Translations under genes and position numbers: made by a program | Assembly: GCF_014633365.1 (NCBI RefSeq) | Contig: NC_068351.1 | Coordinates: 4,078,879-4,142,878 of the forward strand | Direction of reading: 5' to 3' | Length of the DNA stretch: 64,000 nucleotides | Source of the DNA: Diospyros lotus | Lineage: Eukaryota; Streptophyta; Magnoliopsida; Ericales; Ebenaceae | In this document: positions 48,201 to 60,430 of the stretch, piece by piece | Layout: each line of letters begins with the position of its first letter | Numbering within the stretch: position 1 is the stretch's first letter | The notes under the pieces: generated by a model | Seen by the model: only the letters and a program-made list of their open reading frames with translations | The model's database searches: none | Told to the model about the DNA's origin: nothing

Positions 48201-51200
48201 GGAGGTAGGTTGGAGGAGCTTCTTGGCAATTGCGGCAACCCATCATCAAACTAGCTCATTGAGTTCTTGGTCCTTGATTCTGTTTGAGTCATTTGATTTG
48301 TGGAATGGGGATATGGTGGCATAATTGACATCCTCTAAAGAGATTGGATTGCAGAGCTAGTGGATATGCTCCCCTAATATGAAAGGGTGCAAAGACATTT
48401 CATCTGCCTTATTGGATTGGTTTTGTATTGATCCAGATAGCACTCTATAGATGCCACAAATGGTTGACCATAGGAATCATTGGAAAAGAAGGGGTTCACT
48501 AGAATTGGAAAAGAGGAATTGGTTTTCAATTAATTGCCATTCATAAAGTTGAATGTGTATACGTATCTGTGTTTATGCATGTTCATATACTTAGAAGATT
48601 ATGGTTTTGTGAGGAAGGGGGAAACATAATCTTTAGTGTAGGCTGGAGAGATTTTGAAATTTATCTTTATGTTGTGAAGGATCTTAATATTCACATTGTT
48701 AAGCTTGTTCTAGCCTTTTGTCCTTAGGTCAACCAGCAGCTGAACAACGAAAATGAGAATGTATTTTATGAAATTAATAAGCTAGGAAGGTTAGATTATT
48801 TTTTAATTATTGGAGGCATCTACCTTTCTTTAGGCCTACGCTGAGGGAACTTGCGAAATATTACTCCAGCATTGCAAAATGTAAATATAAAATAAATTGA
48901 AGTATTAAATGTGAATGGACCTATGGGTAATACCATGTTTGTATATGTATAACATTGAAGGAGGTCAATGGACCTGAAATTAATCATGCTGTTGATTTTG
49001 TAGCTGATAGTCACGCAACAATACCAATCAATATGATATTAAAATTATCCTTGGCTGCTTGACATGACAAGAATCAATATTGTATCGAAACTATCAGCAG
49101 GGAGAACTCAATAATTATTCCAAATCAACAATTTTATCCTGATTACATCAGTAATACCCATTTAGAGCCTAAAGTTCAATCAAAAAGATAGAATTTCAAA
49201 TTACAATTATCCAAACAAATATACTAAAAATAAAAGCGAAAAAATCAAACATCTAAATAAAAATTAAAGTAAATCAAATTTCCTATCAAAAACTTTTTCT
49301 CTTTTTTCTTGGCCTCTATCAGGAACTCCTTTTCTTGCCAAATAAATTCATATAGAGGACTGTTTCATGTTTTGCACAGGTAAAGATAATTGGGGTGGAG
49401 CCCGCTGATGCAAATGCAATGGCATTGTCACTACATCATGGTCAGAGAATCATGCTAGACAAAGTGGGAGGTTTTGCAGATGGTGTAGCTGTTAAAGTTG
49501 TTGGGGAAGAGACTTTCCATTTATGCAGGGAATTGATAGATGGGGTAGTTCTTGTTAGCCGTGATGCCATATGTGCATCTATTAAGGTAATAATTCTTTC
49601 CATGGTCATATGCTTGTGTATTCTTCTCTTTTATTTCTTTTGCTGCATGAGTTCATGCACAGCAATTTCTAGTGCTATTATTGCAGCTTGGTTTCAGTTC
49701 TTTTCATCATCGTCAAGTTGCTGGATAATGCAGAAACTGATTGCATTACTGTTATTCCCTTAATATTATATTTGTACATGGCAAACCTTCATGCCTTTCA
49801 AGGAAGATCTTATCATCTACCTGTAGTTATGCATTGACCATTGCAGCGTTACTTCCTTTGCCATTAAGTTTTTTCTTGCGTACTGGGTTATCATGTGTGA
49901 TGAATATTATTTTTCTATTTGAGTTTTATTTTGGTTTCTTTGTTAAACTGTCTTTTATTTTTAACCAGTATGCTATATAATGTTGGTGTTAGCCTGGCTT
50001 CTTCATATTTCTACATTTCTTATTGGTGCTTACACTTGGACATTGTTGAGTTATCATAATGAGAATGGCAATGTTTACCTTTATATTATATCCATGGATG
50101 TCAGGAAAATTTGTATTTTGCCATCAGTTATCTACAATCTCTTTTTTACAGCTCACTTGCATTTCTGTATATGCATTTTCCTTGGTTAACATCATAATCA
50201 AGGAACCTTGGCAGCTTAATGTAGTTTAGGGCTTAGTATTTTTGGAATCTACTTTTGGTTTGATTATTTTCTAGTCCGTGATCTTGCGGTCAATCAATCT
50301 GATCTATTTAATGTTCAAATGTAGTATGATTGTCTATTTAAGTGACTTGTACATGATACGCTGGGGTAATTACATGTAAGCACATGGAAACTAGAGTTTG
50401 GGCTCACTGTAACCTTTCATGTGACTTCATGTGAGTTGCTGAAAAAATATTAAAAGTGATGGGCTAAAGATTGCTTGAGAAACTGGCTTGACTTAAAAGG
50501 GAACTAAATCCAGTAGCGTAGCCAAAGGCCCAAAGCCACTTAGGGTAGGTAGAGAATTGTTGCAATAGCATCTGAGAGGAAGAATTTGATCCTAATGTAA
50601 TCTAGCACCTAGGTGGATGGATTGCACTCTTGTGGGTTTAATGTGTGGGTTTTTGGATTCAGATGATTTTCCCTTTACTCGAATCATATTCTATGATGTT
50701 TATAGCACACATGCAACTGAGATCCACTGTAGCGGACCACATTATTATTGAGGCTAAAACGTAAAAATTTTGCAAAATATAACACTTTGATCTTTCCAAC
50801 ATTTGGCTTTGGTTAAGACCTTAATTGTAGGTTGAACGAAGATCTTAATTGTAGATTTAAATTTAATTATTAGGTATCACAAATTTTGTGCTTTTGTTGC
50901 AGAATATGTTTGAGGAGAAAAGAAACATTTTAGAACCTGCTGGTGCCCTTGCCCTTGCTGGAGCTGAAGCATATTGCAAACATTATGGCCTCAAGGGTGA
51001 AAACATTGTGGCAATAACCAGTGGGGCAAACATGAATTTTGGTAGACTTGGATTGGTAGCAGAACTTGCAGATGTTGGTAGGCAACGGGAAGCTGTTCTT
51101 GCAACTTTCTTGCCAGAGGTGCCTGGGAGCTTCAAACTTTTCTGTGAACTAGTATGTTACCTGAACCATTGGTCCACTATCGTGCTTAATTCTGTCTTTG

Positions 51201-53182
51201 TTTACAGTATGAACCTGTAGAACTTTTTTGGCAGGTGGGCCCAATGAATATTACAGAATTCAAATATAGATACAAATCCAACAAGAAAGAAGCTCTGGTT
51301 TTGTACAGGCAAGGACTTTTCTGTATATGTAAAAATTCTTAGATCAGTTTGTAGGAAACCTTTCTGCAGTTTCTTCTCTTTTTAATATTAGCCCTCTCAG
51401 CAACAACAAAAACGACACCTAGCCTTAATCTTACTAGGTGGGGTTGGCTGCATGGATTCTAGCTCTCCAATCATCTTCATATGACCATATCTTTTGTAAG
51501 GCCATTATCTCCCATGCCTTGTCTACGAGGTTCCACCAAGTTTAATATAGTCCCTCTTAGTTTAGCTTATTTACACTAAACTACTAGGCTCTTTTCTTTG
51601 ACCAAGTTAAACTGATTGTGTCTCAAGGTTTTTAAACAACCTTCTTTTACATTTAGATCTTCACATCAGGCACTTGTGAAAAGAAAATACAAGAATAATC
51701 ACAACTTTATATTGGTTGCTTGCAGTGTTGGACTCCACACCGTTTCTGAACTTAGAGCGATGATTGATCGGATGCAATCTTCTCAGCTTCGAACTGTTAA
51801 TCTTACTAACAATGATTTGGTTAAAGATCATTTACGGCATCTTGTAAGCTTCTTAGTTCGTCTCCTTTTCATATTCATATGCTGAATATTTTGTTCAAGG
51901 GTTAAATCATTCTTTTTTTTTTACCAAGTGCGAAGAGTATCTGCACCTACTGGCATAGGTGTTTCTATAGTTTCTTTTAAAAAAAAGATATTATTTGCGT
52001 GCACATTATCAAATTGGAACATAGGCAATCTTCTGCACGCTTAGATGATGTAATAATTATGTTTGGGCTTTTGTTTTTCCCCTGATGTGTATGGAAAATG
52101 ACATGGGCTTGGCTATCATTCTTTTTATCATATAACTATAACAAAGTCCAGAATCCAGATCTATCAAGAATATCACTTTTGACATATTTGGGCCATTTGG
52201 AGCTGGATAATCGTGCTTGGCTAACTGCTTACATTGTGAAATAGTAATGACAGAGAATGCTTAAACTGATGTCTTTTGTGTGTGCTTTTTATATACGTGT
52301 TTGTACATCTGCATGTAAGTACGTTTGTTTCTTGTGTTATATTAGAAATTTGCAACCCATGTCATGTGATTGAAACTCGGGCTGCAGAAACTCTGTTCCT
52401 TGTCTGAGGTTGAAATTAAAACTAATTTCTATCAAGGCAATTTTAAGTATGAAGTTGCTGGGGCCTGGGTCTTGTGAAGGAAATGTTAAATATGAAGTTG
52501 CTCCGGCCTGTATTCAGTTTCTGTCTAAAGTCAGATGGTACTAAAGTTCAAATTTGATTCATGGTGGTTTCTTTATCATGACTTCACAAAATATAGTTTT
52601 CTCCTTGCCCCCACCCCTAACAAACCAAAAGAAAATCCCCTTTTTCATGGCTGTTCTTGTAGTGTACCTAATAGAATGGGCCCAGAAAGTTGACGGAAAG
52701 AAATTACATTTCCATCTTTAACCAGAAATCAGGTGGTTAAAATACTGCTCATTGCAATATTATGTATGACTCCAAAATTTTGGATACTTTTTAGATGGGG
52801 GGCCGATCCAGTGTTCAGAATGAGCTGCTTTGTCGGTTTGTCTTTCCAGAGAGGCAAGGTGCTTTGATGAAATTTTTGGATGCTTTCAGTCCAAGATGGA
52901 ACATTAGTTTGTTCCATTACCGAGGACAGGTAGAGCTCATTCTTACATTTTTTTTCTTTATCATCGGGGCTGGATCAACTACTCGTTCCATACATGTATT
53001 CAAATCATTGTTTTTATTGATTTTATTGTCCACAGGGTGAAACAGGTGCTAATGTATTGGTCGGAATCCAAGTTGCTGATGCTGAGATGGATGAGTTCCG
53101 GGGACGTGCTGATGGACTCGGTTATGATTATGTAGTGGAGAGCGGGAATGAAGTGTTCCATCTCTTAATGCAGTATAACTAA
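45243..53182 (+). CDS. OMR1: Threonine deaminase (dehydratase), plastid, biosynthetic
   Basis: Nine exons encode 607 aa: 45243-45686, 47062-47241, 47345-47614, 49380-49586, 50903-51151, 51235-51308, 51726-51843, 52795-52929, 53036-53182. The enzyme converts threonine to 2-oxobutanoate and ammonia, the committed step of isoleucine synthesis in plastids, using pyridoxal phosphate (PLP) and under isoleucine feedback. Residues 1-90 are a transit peptide rich in basic and hydroxylated residues. The catalytic domain spans about 105-450: the PLP lysine K153 in SFKLRGAY, the SSAGNHAQG loop (176-184) and the phosphate-binding GGGGL (280-284). Two ACT-like regulatory domains fill about 440-607. The second has FHYRGQGETGAN (554-565), a segment known in Arabidopsis for feedback-resistant mutations. 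The length fits the family (about 590-610). All introns are GT-AG except that after 51308, which must use GC (AG|GCAAGG) to keep frame and the conserved LYSVGLHT. I see no stop or frameshift. Confidence 0.97.
45687..47061 (+). other. OMR1 intron 1, source of the downstream copied fragment
   Basis: This is a 1.4-kb intron. A GC-richer stretch (46126-46400) with no protein similarity may be an old insertion. The last 240 bp (from 46822) are duplicated at 58244 together with exon 2. Confidence 0.6.
47615..49379 (+). other. OMR1 intron 3 (1.8 kb), no gene seen
   Basis: It holds AT-rich and simple-sequence DNA, with a G-rich patch near 48170-48190. No recognisable transposon or exon is present. 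Confidence 0.5.
49587..50902 (+). other. OMR1 intron 4 (1.3 kb), no gene seen
   Basis: Short ORFs here are T-rich and hydrophobic by composition only. I recognise neither repeat nor RNA gene. Confidence 0.5.
51397..51560 (-). repeat. RTE-clade LINE tail in OMR1 intron 6
   Basis: On the minus strand the sequence reads through an RTE C-terminus ([20 protein letters not shown]) to a stop, then the AAGATTAAGGCTAGGTGTCG tail and (GTT)n. It is 5'-truncated at about 160 bp and belongs to the same clade as the tails at 2190-2930. Confidence 0.7.
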
Positions 53183-53292
53183 GGTAGATCTCCTTGTGTT
53201 AAATCAGTCGGTGCCACAAGTATACTACTCTGAAAAAGATGCAGATTTTCCGCATTCTTGGTCCAAACGAGGGAGGAATTCTTTTTTGTACT

Positions 53293-53346
<54 letters not shown>

Positions 53347-53863
53347 ATTCTCTCTCTAACTAGGCCTTCTTCTTCACTTGTGTAAGCAAAGGGAGCAGGT
53401 GAGGTGTTATGTGGCTTTTCAGCTGATGTATGCGTACTAGTTAATAGGCGGTGTATTAGTTCAATATGTTTCGAGAATATTGTAATGCTGTCTATACTTT
53501 CTCAAATATTCAATCTGATATCAATCCTGATGTTTGAGAGGATCTATATATTGCTGTGTTTATGTTGCTTTGTAATCGCTGACCTATAAGAGATGGTTTT
53601 GTGCAACTGCTCTTACATTTCTTTGTTGCACAACTCTGTAATTTGATAGATGAGATCGATGCTTCTGAAGATTAGCTGCTGCCAGTTGTTGAATCTGGAT
53701 GATCGAAATATGCCAGCGACCTGATTCTGGGAATAGAATTTGTATTTAAATGTCTGGTGATTTAGTGTTTACATATTTGTGTTATTTAGTTGCCATTTCT
53801 CTACTCTCTAGACAATCTCTTTTAAATCATGCAAAGGCTGTTGGTTTTGGATGGATGTAATGT
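53183..53863 (+). other. OMR1 3' UTR and downstream flank
   Basis: It contains a (CT)n microsatellite of about 50 bp (53296-53345), roughly 115 bp after the stop and so probably transcribed. No canonical AATAAA was found nearby; plant poly(A) signals need not be canonical. Confidence 0.5.
53296..53345 (+). repeat. (CT)n microsatellite after OMR1
   Basis: About 25 uninterrupted CT dinucleotides, followed by a shorter CT tract. Confidence 0.95.
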
Positions 53864-54560
53864 GCATGTAGAGCTTCAATCGAGCCGAACTGAGCCGAGC
53901 TCAGTTTGGGCTCGGCATACCTGACCCAGGCTTGAGCTCGAGTCAAGCCTGAAATCTTGGCTCGAGCTCGGCTCATGAATTTACGAGCTGAGCTTGGGCT
54001 TGCCACCACTATTTGTAAAGAAATATTTTAAGAAAATAAAAACGATAAAAAAAAAACCCGCAAAACTTCACATCTCTGCTTCTGCACAAGAATTTAATTT
54101 TTATAGAAAAAAATATATATATATATATTTTGTTACAGAACAGCTGCTTAAGCAAGTTATTGACTGCAAGCTTAAAAAGGAGTCATTCCGATGCAAAATT
54201 TCAGATCTGGAAAGAGAGAAATGGAGAGCGACCTTAGATACGGAGAATGGAGATGGCAGCATTGCAGAGAACGGACGAAAGGAAAAGAGGCGGCAGAGGT
54301 AGATCTTCGAACGGAAATGGCGGTGGCCGGTGAGTGATGCAGCCAGCAAGCAGACGGATTGAATCGGTAGGACATGGCTAGGGCTTGCATCGTCGGAGAA
54401 TGCGCTGCAGCCAAACCGCGGACGGTGGGTGATGAGGAAAGAAAATGGACTGCTGGAGAAGAAGAGCAACGAAAAAGACAGGAGAGAGGTGGAGAGGAAA
54501 AGGGTTTATAGGGCACAGAGAGAGCAGAGAAAGTGGGTTTCCCCGGGTAGAATATGTAAT
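53864..54560. repeat. Decayed transposon with GAGCTCG words
   Basis: It starts with a dense cluster of GAGCCGA/GAGCTCG/CTCGGCTC words (53878-53990), capable of much hairpin pairing. A purine-rich stretch (54190-54540) follows, whose ORFs are low-complexity. It resembles the subterminal region of a plant DNA transposon. No ends were defined. Confidence 0.4.
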
Positions 54561-57480
54561 ATACTAGCCTATACTCGTGCCTCGTAAATAATTTTATTGT
54601 AATTTATAATAAGATATAGTTATAATTAATACGTATTATCTACGAAACACAAATAAAAAACAAATATATAAGATTTATAATGTTTATTAATATTACAAAT
54701 CAAAATATAAGAGTAAGTAAAAAAAAAAAATTATAAACACTGAAAAAAAAATAAAAATAAAAATTATTGTATACTTGTTAATATTTTAAAATAAAAATAA
54801 AAAATTACTAAATCTATATAATAAAACATATCAATAAGTACTCTACAATTTGAACAAATTAACTTAAAAATTAAATATCAAACAATACATATCAGCTGTC
54901 GTCGACTGCGGCCATCAACAGGGGAGGAACCCCAGTTCGGGGTCAGAGAACTTTGAGTTCCTGATCGTGAGTGGTCGAGAACCCTTGTGTTCTAGAACCT
55001 TGGGTTCCTCGACCATGTGTGAGTGGGAACTCTTTGATTTTTATATTATTTTAATTTTAAAAAAATTTATTGTGTCTAAAATAAAAATAAAAATAATAAA
55101 ATAAAAATAGAATTAATAAAATAAATGAATTCGTTTTGAATATTTGTATCTTTTAGTAATTTAATATGATAGATTAACCAATTTTACATTTCTTTAAATA
55201 TCAAAGATTCAACACCTAAATATAAAAATATTAGATTTTGAATTAAACTTCCTACTTTGATACCATTATTTGAATAAAATTTTATACTAAAAATAACATT
55301 TGATCATCAATGATTTAAAAAAAAAATTATTTCTTTTGGAATTGAATCATCCATGTCAAATTATAAATATTAAATTATTATACATTAAAACTTATATTGT
55401 TGGTATTTTTTTATTTAAAACTTACATGATATTTCAAAACTTACATTATATTTTAAAAAATTTCAAAAAGTTAATATTTAGAATACTTAAAAATTAAGTA
55501 TTAAATGCTTTAAAAAATAAATTTAAAAAAAAAGTAAAAAAATTGAAAAAGACTCCTCGACCTTGTATATAGATTTTTTTAAAAATTAAATTTTAAAAAT
55601 TTTGGAGTCCCCGACCATTGCTGGTTAGGGGCTTGAAAGGGCCCTGACAACAACCGGTCGGGGGCTCGTAGGTCAGGGGTTCCTTGAACCCCCATCGCCG
55701 CTGATCAGGGGCGATGGGTTGGTCGCTACCAACGGCCAAAAGATGTGATCATTGTCATTGCCTCCCACCAGCAGTTGTCCTTGCCGCCCCTCACCACTGT
55801 CGCACCCGTAGGCCTTCCACTCGCCGTCAACCCTCTATTCCTCACCACCGTCGCACTTGCAGATGGCATGAGTGGGTGGGTCTGTGAGAGAGAGAGAGAA
55901 AAAAAGAGGGAGAGAGAGACAATGAATAAGGGAGTAAATGGACCGAAACGTCATTTATCTCATCCAATCTCAACTATTAATATACATTTAAAATTCATCT
56001 CTGTCATTTAAATATTTCTCTCATACATTTTATATATTTTTAAAACCCTTCACACTCGTAACATTTCTTATATATGTATGTATGCATGCATTACACCACT
56101 TGACCTATTTACCTACGCTCCCCATAGGCTTTGAAATTATAAATGAAATTGCATTATCCCAAATATTATTATTTTATCCTAACTTCTAAATAATAATAAT
56201 ATAGTAAACAAAAAAATTAATATAAATTATTATGTATTAAGGTTTACACTATCTTCACTTAAGGAAAAGGTTAACCTCAAAAGATCTTTCTCCAATTACA
56301 AAAAAAAATTATAGAAACCAAATATAATTTAATTCAAATAAAGGGACAATTTATAAAATTTTAAAGTAAGCCCATGTATAAAGGCTGACCCTATGTGGGA
56401 AGATATAAATACAAAGATTGGAACATGGGGATGCGTGAAGCAGAGGTGTTTGGGAGGGGAGAAAAGATGAATAACTAATTTAGGTTAGTAGAGCGAGGAA
56501 AAGTAAAAGGAAAAGAGACAAAAATTTGTTTATTTACATGTATTAATATATCTATAAATTTATTATAATTAATTCAAATATTTTGATTGAAATTTTCAAG
56601 AGATTTCTATACTTCATAGTGTACATTGCACGCAATCCAATCGTATTGGGACTATAAGCTTTGTCTAATCCAACAATCCTTCTTCAATTAGGGACTGAAG
56701 AAGAATTATAGGAAGAAAAAAAAGAATTAATGTCAACCATTGATATTTTCATGTATCCATCTTAACCATACAAATAAAATGTATAAATAAAATGTATTTT
56801 CAAAAATTATTCTTCCTTATTATATAGATTTCTTCATGAATGCAGGAATGTGTTAAAATGATTTTGAATATGCAGTTTCTAACCATACCAAAATCAGTAC
56901 AATTTAGACGAAGTAAAAGAGAGAATTAGTTATCAAAATCTGCAATTACAGATTTTATTTACTCTCAATATATGGTTTAATAAAGACAAATAAAAAGCAC
57001 CATTTAGGTTCGAAAAGGGAATTATTTTTACTCAAAATAGCCCGATAGACCAAAGACAACATTCATATGCTACTCATACCAAAACAACGCGGCAAGCTTT
57101 GAATCCCATGAGCTCAATAGAGCTCACCAACCATTATTGTCTTCGAAACCCCAAGTGGATGCAAACAAACAAACATAGCTCAATATAAGTTAGAGCAGAA
57201 AAGCGAAATTAGAGTGAGATTTCCATTAGAGATTCCATTCTCAGATGACTTAGATAAAATTACTGAAATAGGTGCAGAAAAATATTGAAATAATAACGGA
57301 AAAGGAAAAAAGAGATAAAAATAATAGAAAAGGAAACAACAAAAACTTAAGACACTACAAACATAAATATATTACCAACAACAGCTGAAAATAATATCTT
57401 CTACTCCAACATCCCAATTTCTGACCACAAACACTCCACCGAGAAAACCCTAACCCCTCTGTACTTTAGCTAAAAAGTAG
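54561..57480. other. Repeat-derived intergenic DNA, no gene seen
   Basis: It is mostly AT-rich. Islands of different composition occur at 54895-55020 (TTCCTCGACC/GGTCGAGAACC words) and 55600-55930 (GGTCGGGG/CCCCGACC words, then a pyrimidine- and GA-rich patch). The patch at 55740-55930 resembles 57850-58230, so both are probably parts of one repeat family. Nothing coding is supported. Confidence 0.4.
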
Positions 57481-57619
57481 ATGCATACAAACTATGAAAG
57501 CCACATAACCGGTTGAGGGTTTGGAGTGCCAATCATCACAACTGAAGATCTTTCCCTTTCTTAACCCGCAATTTGTAATCAAGGAAATAGACCAAAAGAC
57601 TCTATCCCAGATACACGCA

Positions 57620-58230
57620 GAACACACGTACATAACACACACATACATATACGCAATAAACATCACAAATACACACACACACACACACACATACATATAC
57701 ACAGCAAACATCACAAACACACACACACACATACATACATATACACAACAACTGAGATTTGGCCGCAGCAGCGAACGACGGAGGGAGGGGGGTGGGTATG
57801 TGAGAGAGAGAGAGAGAGGCCGTGAGTGGGTGGGTCAGTGAGAGAGAGAGGCCGCCGCCATCAACCGTTCGTCGCCACGAGTGACCTCTCGCGCCTCTGC
57901 TACTTCAACCCTGCTACTTCTGGCCGCCAAGTGTCGCCGCATCCGACCGCTGCACCCAATCACTGCATCGGCCACTGCGAGCCCACCTCGCTCGCTGCAT
58001 CGTCCGCCACCTCTGGCCGCTTGCTGCTTCAGGCTACATTGCTGCTGTAATCAACCCCACCAGCCACCGTTTGACCTTCTCTGTATATATCCATATATAT
58101 ATATATCTTATATATAGAGAGAAAGATGATGGGTATATGTGTGTATATATGTATATGATATGAGAGGGGTTGGAGAGGGGGATGGGTGGGAGGGAGAAAG
58201 AGAAAGACAGAGGGAGAGAGACAATGAGAT
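57620..58230. repeat. Simple-sequence and GC-rich repeat patch
   Basis: An (AC)n cluster (57672-57750) with ATACATAT interruptions is followed by GA tracts (57803-57850), a GC-rich proline/serine-codon-like stretch (57855-58070), an (AT)n run (58086-58118) and purine-rich DNA. It shares the AGGGAGAGAGACAATGA end with 55902-55925. The ORFs are compositional. Confidence 0.5.
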
Positions 58231-58243
58231 GTTATCGTTCGAC

Positions 58244-58617
58244 CTTCGTTTATTTATGTTGATTAAATAAAGCTTAAATTCACCATATGCCAGCCGTTTT
58301 TGGCCTCTATTATATGCTCTTGTATAACTAATTTGATTATGTTTTTAGAAGAATTTGAAATGGAAGTGCTAAGATGACATAAAAGATGTGTTTTGATGAA
58401 CAGTTGTTTGTTTTCATATTCAAGTTTTAAGGAGCTTTAACATGATGGTTTTTGACAATTCTATGCTTTGCTGAAATGTTTGTAGGTTTTCTCGTTCAAG
58501 CTTCAAGGAACTTATAACACGATAGCAAAACTTTCAACGGAACAACTTGAAAGAGGGGTCATTTGCGCATCCGCTGGAAATCATGCCCAAGGTATTACAT
58601 TATTAGCTCAGAGGCTT
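58244..58617 (+). pseudogene. Copied fragment of OMR1 (intron 1 end + exon 2 part)
   Basis: This 374-bp segment is collinear with 46822-47193 of OMR1: the last 240 bp of intron 1, its acceptor (TGTAG), and the first 132 bp of exon 2 (here 58486-58617). The 44-codon frame is still open and keeps SFKL and the SAGNHAQG loop. I count 10 amino-acid changes against about 2 silent ones, so coding constraint appears lost. It has no exon 1, nothing after codon 44, and lies between repeat sequences. The retained intron shows copying at DNA level, not via mRNA. It is non-functional as an enzyme. Confidence 0.92.
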
Positions 58618-58760
58618 TACTATATTAAAATAGTTTTTTTATAATTTTTTTTAAATTTCATAATTGAAGTCTGGCCCTATTGTTGCAATATTGTCAAGTC
58701 AAAAATGATGATATATGGGATGAAAAACAAGAAGAAGTGACATTCTTGATATCGACATGC
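58618..58760 (+). repeat. Family R fragment joined to the OMR1 fragment
   Basis: It matches 21634-21780 (ACTGTATTAAAATAATTTTT, then TCTATTGTTGCAATATTGTC and GATATCGAC). It directly abuts the captured OMR1 piece on its right. Confidence 0.65.
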
Positions 58761-59790
58761 GTTATAGGGGTTAAATGAGTCAAGTTATTTGTAAGCATGT
58801 GTTCGGTTTGTGTTATAAACGAGTTGAGATTAAACTCTAATTTAGAGCTCAACTCATAAATGAATCGAGCTTAAACAACACAAATCTCAACTCATAAACA
58901 TGCTCGTTAACAGGCTTGCATAATAAATATTTTTTATTATTATTTTAGTATTTTGTTATATATCGTGTTTGTGATAAGGATGTTTATGTTTATTTAAATA
59001 ATGTTATTGTATTTGTTTTGAGAATTTATGTTTATATTTATTATTTTTTTGTTATGTAAAAATAGTTTTAATAATTTTAATTTTAAATTTTTTTTTTGAC
59101 GAACTTGAGTTCGAGCTCGAGTTCAACTCAGTAGAAGTACATTTATCATATTAATTGAGACGGCTCAAACTTATTTAAAATGATAAATAAGTTTTTAGCA
59201 AACCAAACTGAAGTTTGTTAAATCCTTAACAAACTTGAGTTTGAACACATTTTTTAACTCGAGTCAAGCTCGACCTAAACAAAACTCAACTCAACTAGAT
59301 TACAACCTTAGAATCAGCATGCTTAACAAATGAAAAAAAAAAAAAAAAGCAACACTATGGAGTCATTTGTGAGAAACTAACGATGCATTACTTATATACA
59401 TAATTTATTATCAATTAGGATTTGTGTTAAAAAAGGAAAATCTTATATTAAATAGAGTTAAAATAGACTTTTAACTTATATAAAATAGGATAATATATTT
59501 TTTGTGAAATCATTTTTATAAAAAGATCATGGAGATTACATCCATACATAATTAAATTGTGATCAATATAATATATTGGTATAGTATTTATATTAAATAT
59601 TTTACTTCGATACCTTTAATGAATCTACTTTACTAAAAGAAGGATAAGAATTTTATATTACATATTTGATCTTTTTTAAAATAAATTTTCATATATGATG
59701 GGAAGTGTGATAATACTTAGTAATAGAAAAGATATACCATATCACACATAAATAAAGATTTCTCGTCTCAATGCTTTATTATGATACAAA
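58761..59790 (+). repeat. Dispersed repeat family T, copy 2
   Basis: It is collinear with 43390-44440 over about 1 kb with moderate divergence and small indels; both end near TTTATTATGATACAAAA. Its class is unknown. Confidence 0.65.
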
Positions 59791-59956
59791 AGACAATATT
59801 AAGAACCAAGATCCTCAAATGGTGGACATTTTCTAAGAAAGTTATTTTTTCTTTAATCATTGTTTTGTCTATTTTTTGTCTCTACCTTATATATAAATAT
59901 AGATATTGTCTTGTTCAAATAAATATACAAAACATTACTCTTTCAAAATTTTTTTA

Positions 59957-59968
59957 TGGTATCAGAGC
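59957..59968 (+). other. Copia primer-binding site
   Basis: TGGTATCAGAGC, complementary to the 3' end of initiator tRNA-Met, marks the boundary between LTR and leader. Confidence 0.85.
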
Positions 59969-60430
59969 AATACAAACCCTAGTTGTCGAATCTTCTTCTT
60001 CTTCTTGGCCTCCCCAGCTGCAATTGAAGTCATTGTTGCCATCAACAGTTGCGGTCGGCCGCCACCTCAAGCAAATCGTAGACGGCGTTACTGGGTCTCT
60101 TGCTAGCCATCTCGTTCACCCAAATCCGGCACACACTAGCACAGATCCGACCACACTACCCAGAATTGACCATCATTGTCGTTGCCATCACCGACCATCG
60201 TGTCTTCGTCGTTGATTGTCGCATTAGCCTTCTTCATAGAGTACCACGACCTTAGATCCAGTCGCGTCTCCTCTGGATTTGACGCCCTGTAGTCTTTCGT
60301 TATCGCAGTTTTCTCCAAATCTGTCGCCTCGCAACCATCCATTGTCGCTGCCTTCTTTAGATCTGCCTCTGTTGCCGTTACTTGTAGCTTTCGCTACTGT
60401 TGTTGCCGCCTTCACCAGCTGCTGGCCATC

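Noticed and set aside
57466..57841. ORFs of 88 and 106 codons rich in Cys-Val or Thr-His
   Set aside because: They are translations of (AC)n and flanking simple repeats, open on both strands.
54561..58117. Possible minus-strand Helitron (TATACTAGCCTATACTCGTGCC at 54560; AT-rich TC-like start near 58117)
   Set aside because: The hairpin is poor, the left start is ambiguous between several TC positions, and no empty site is available to test it.
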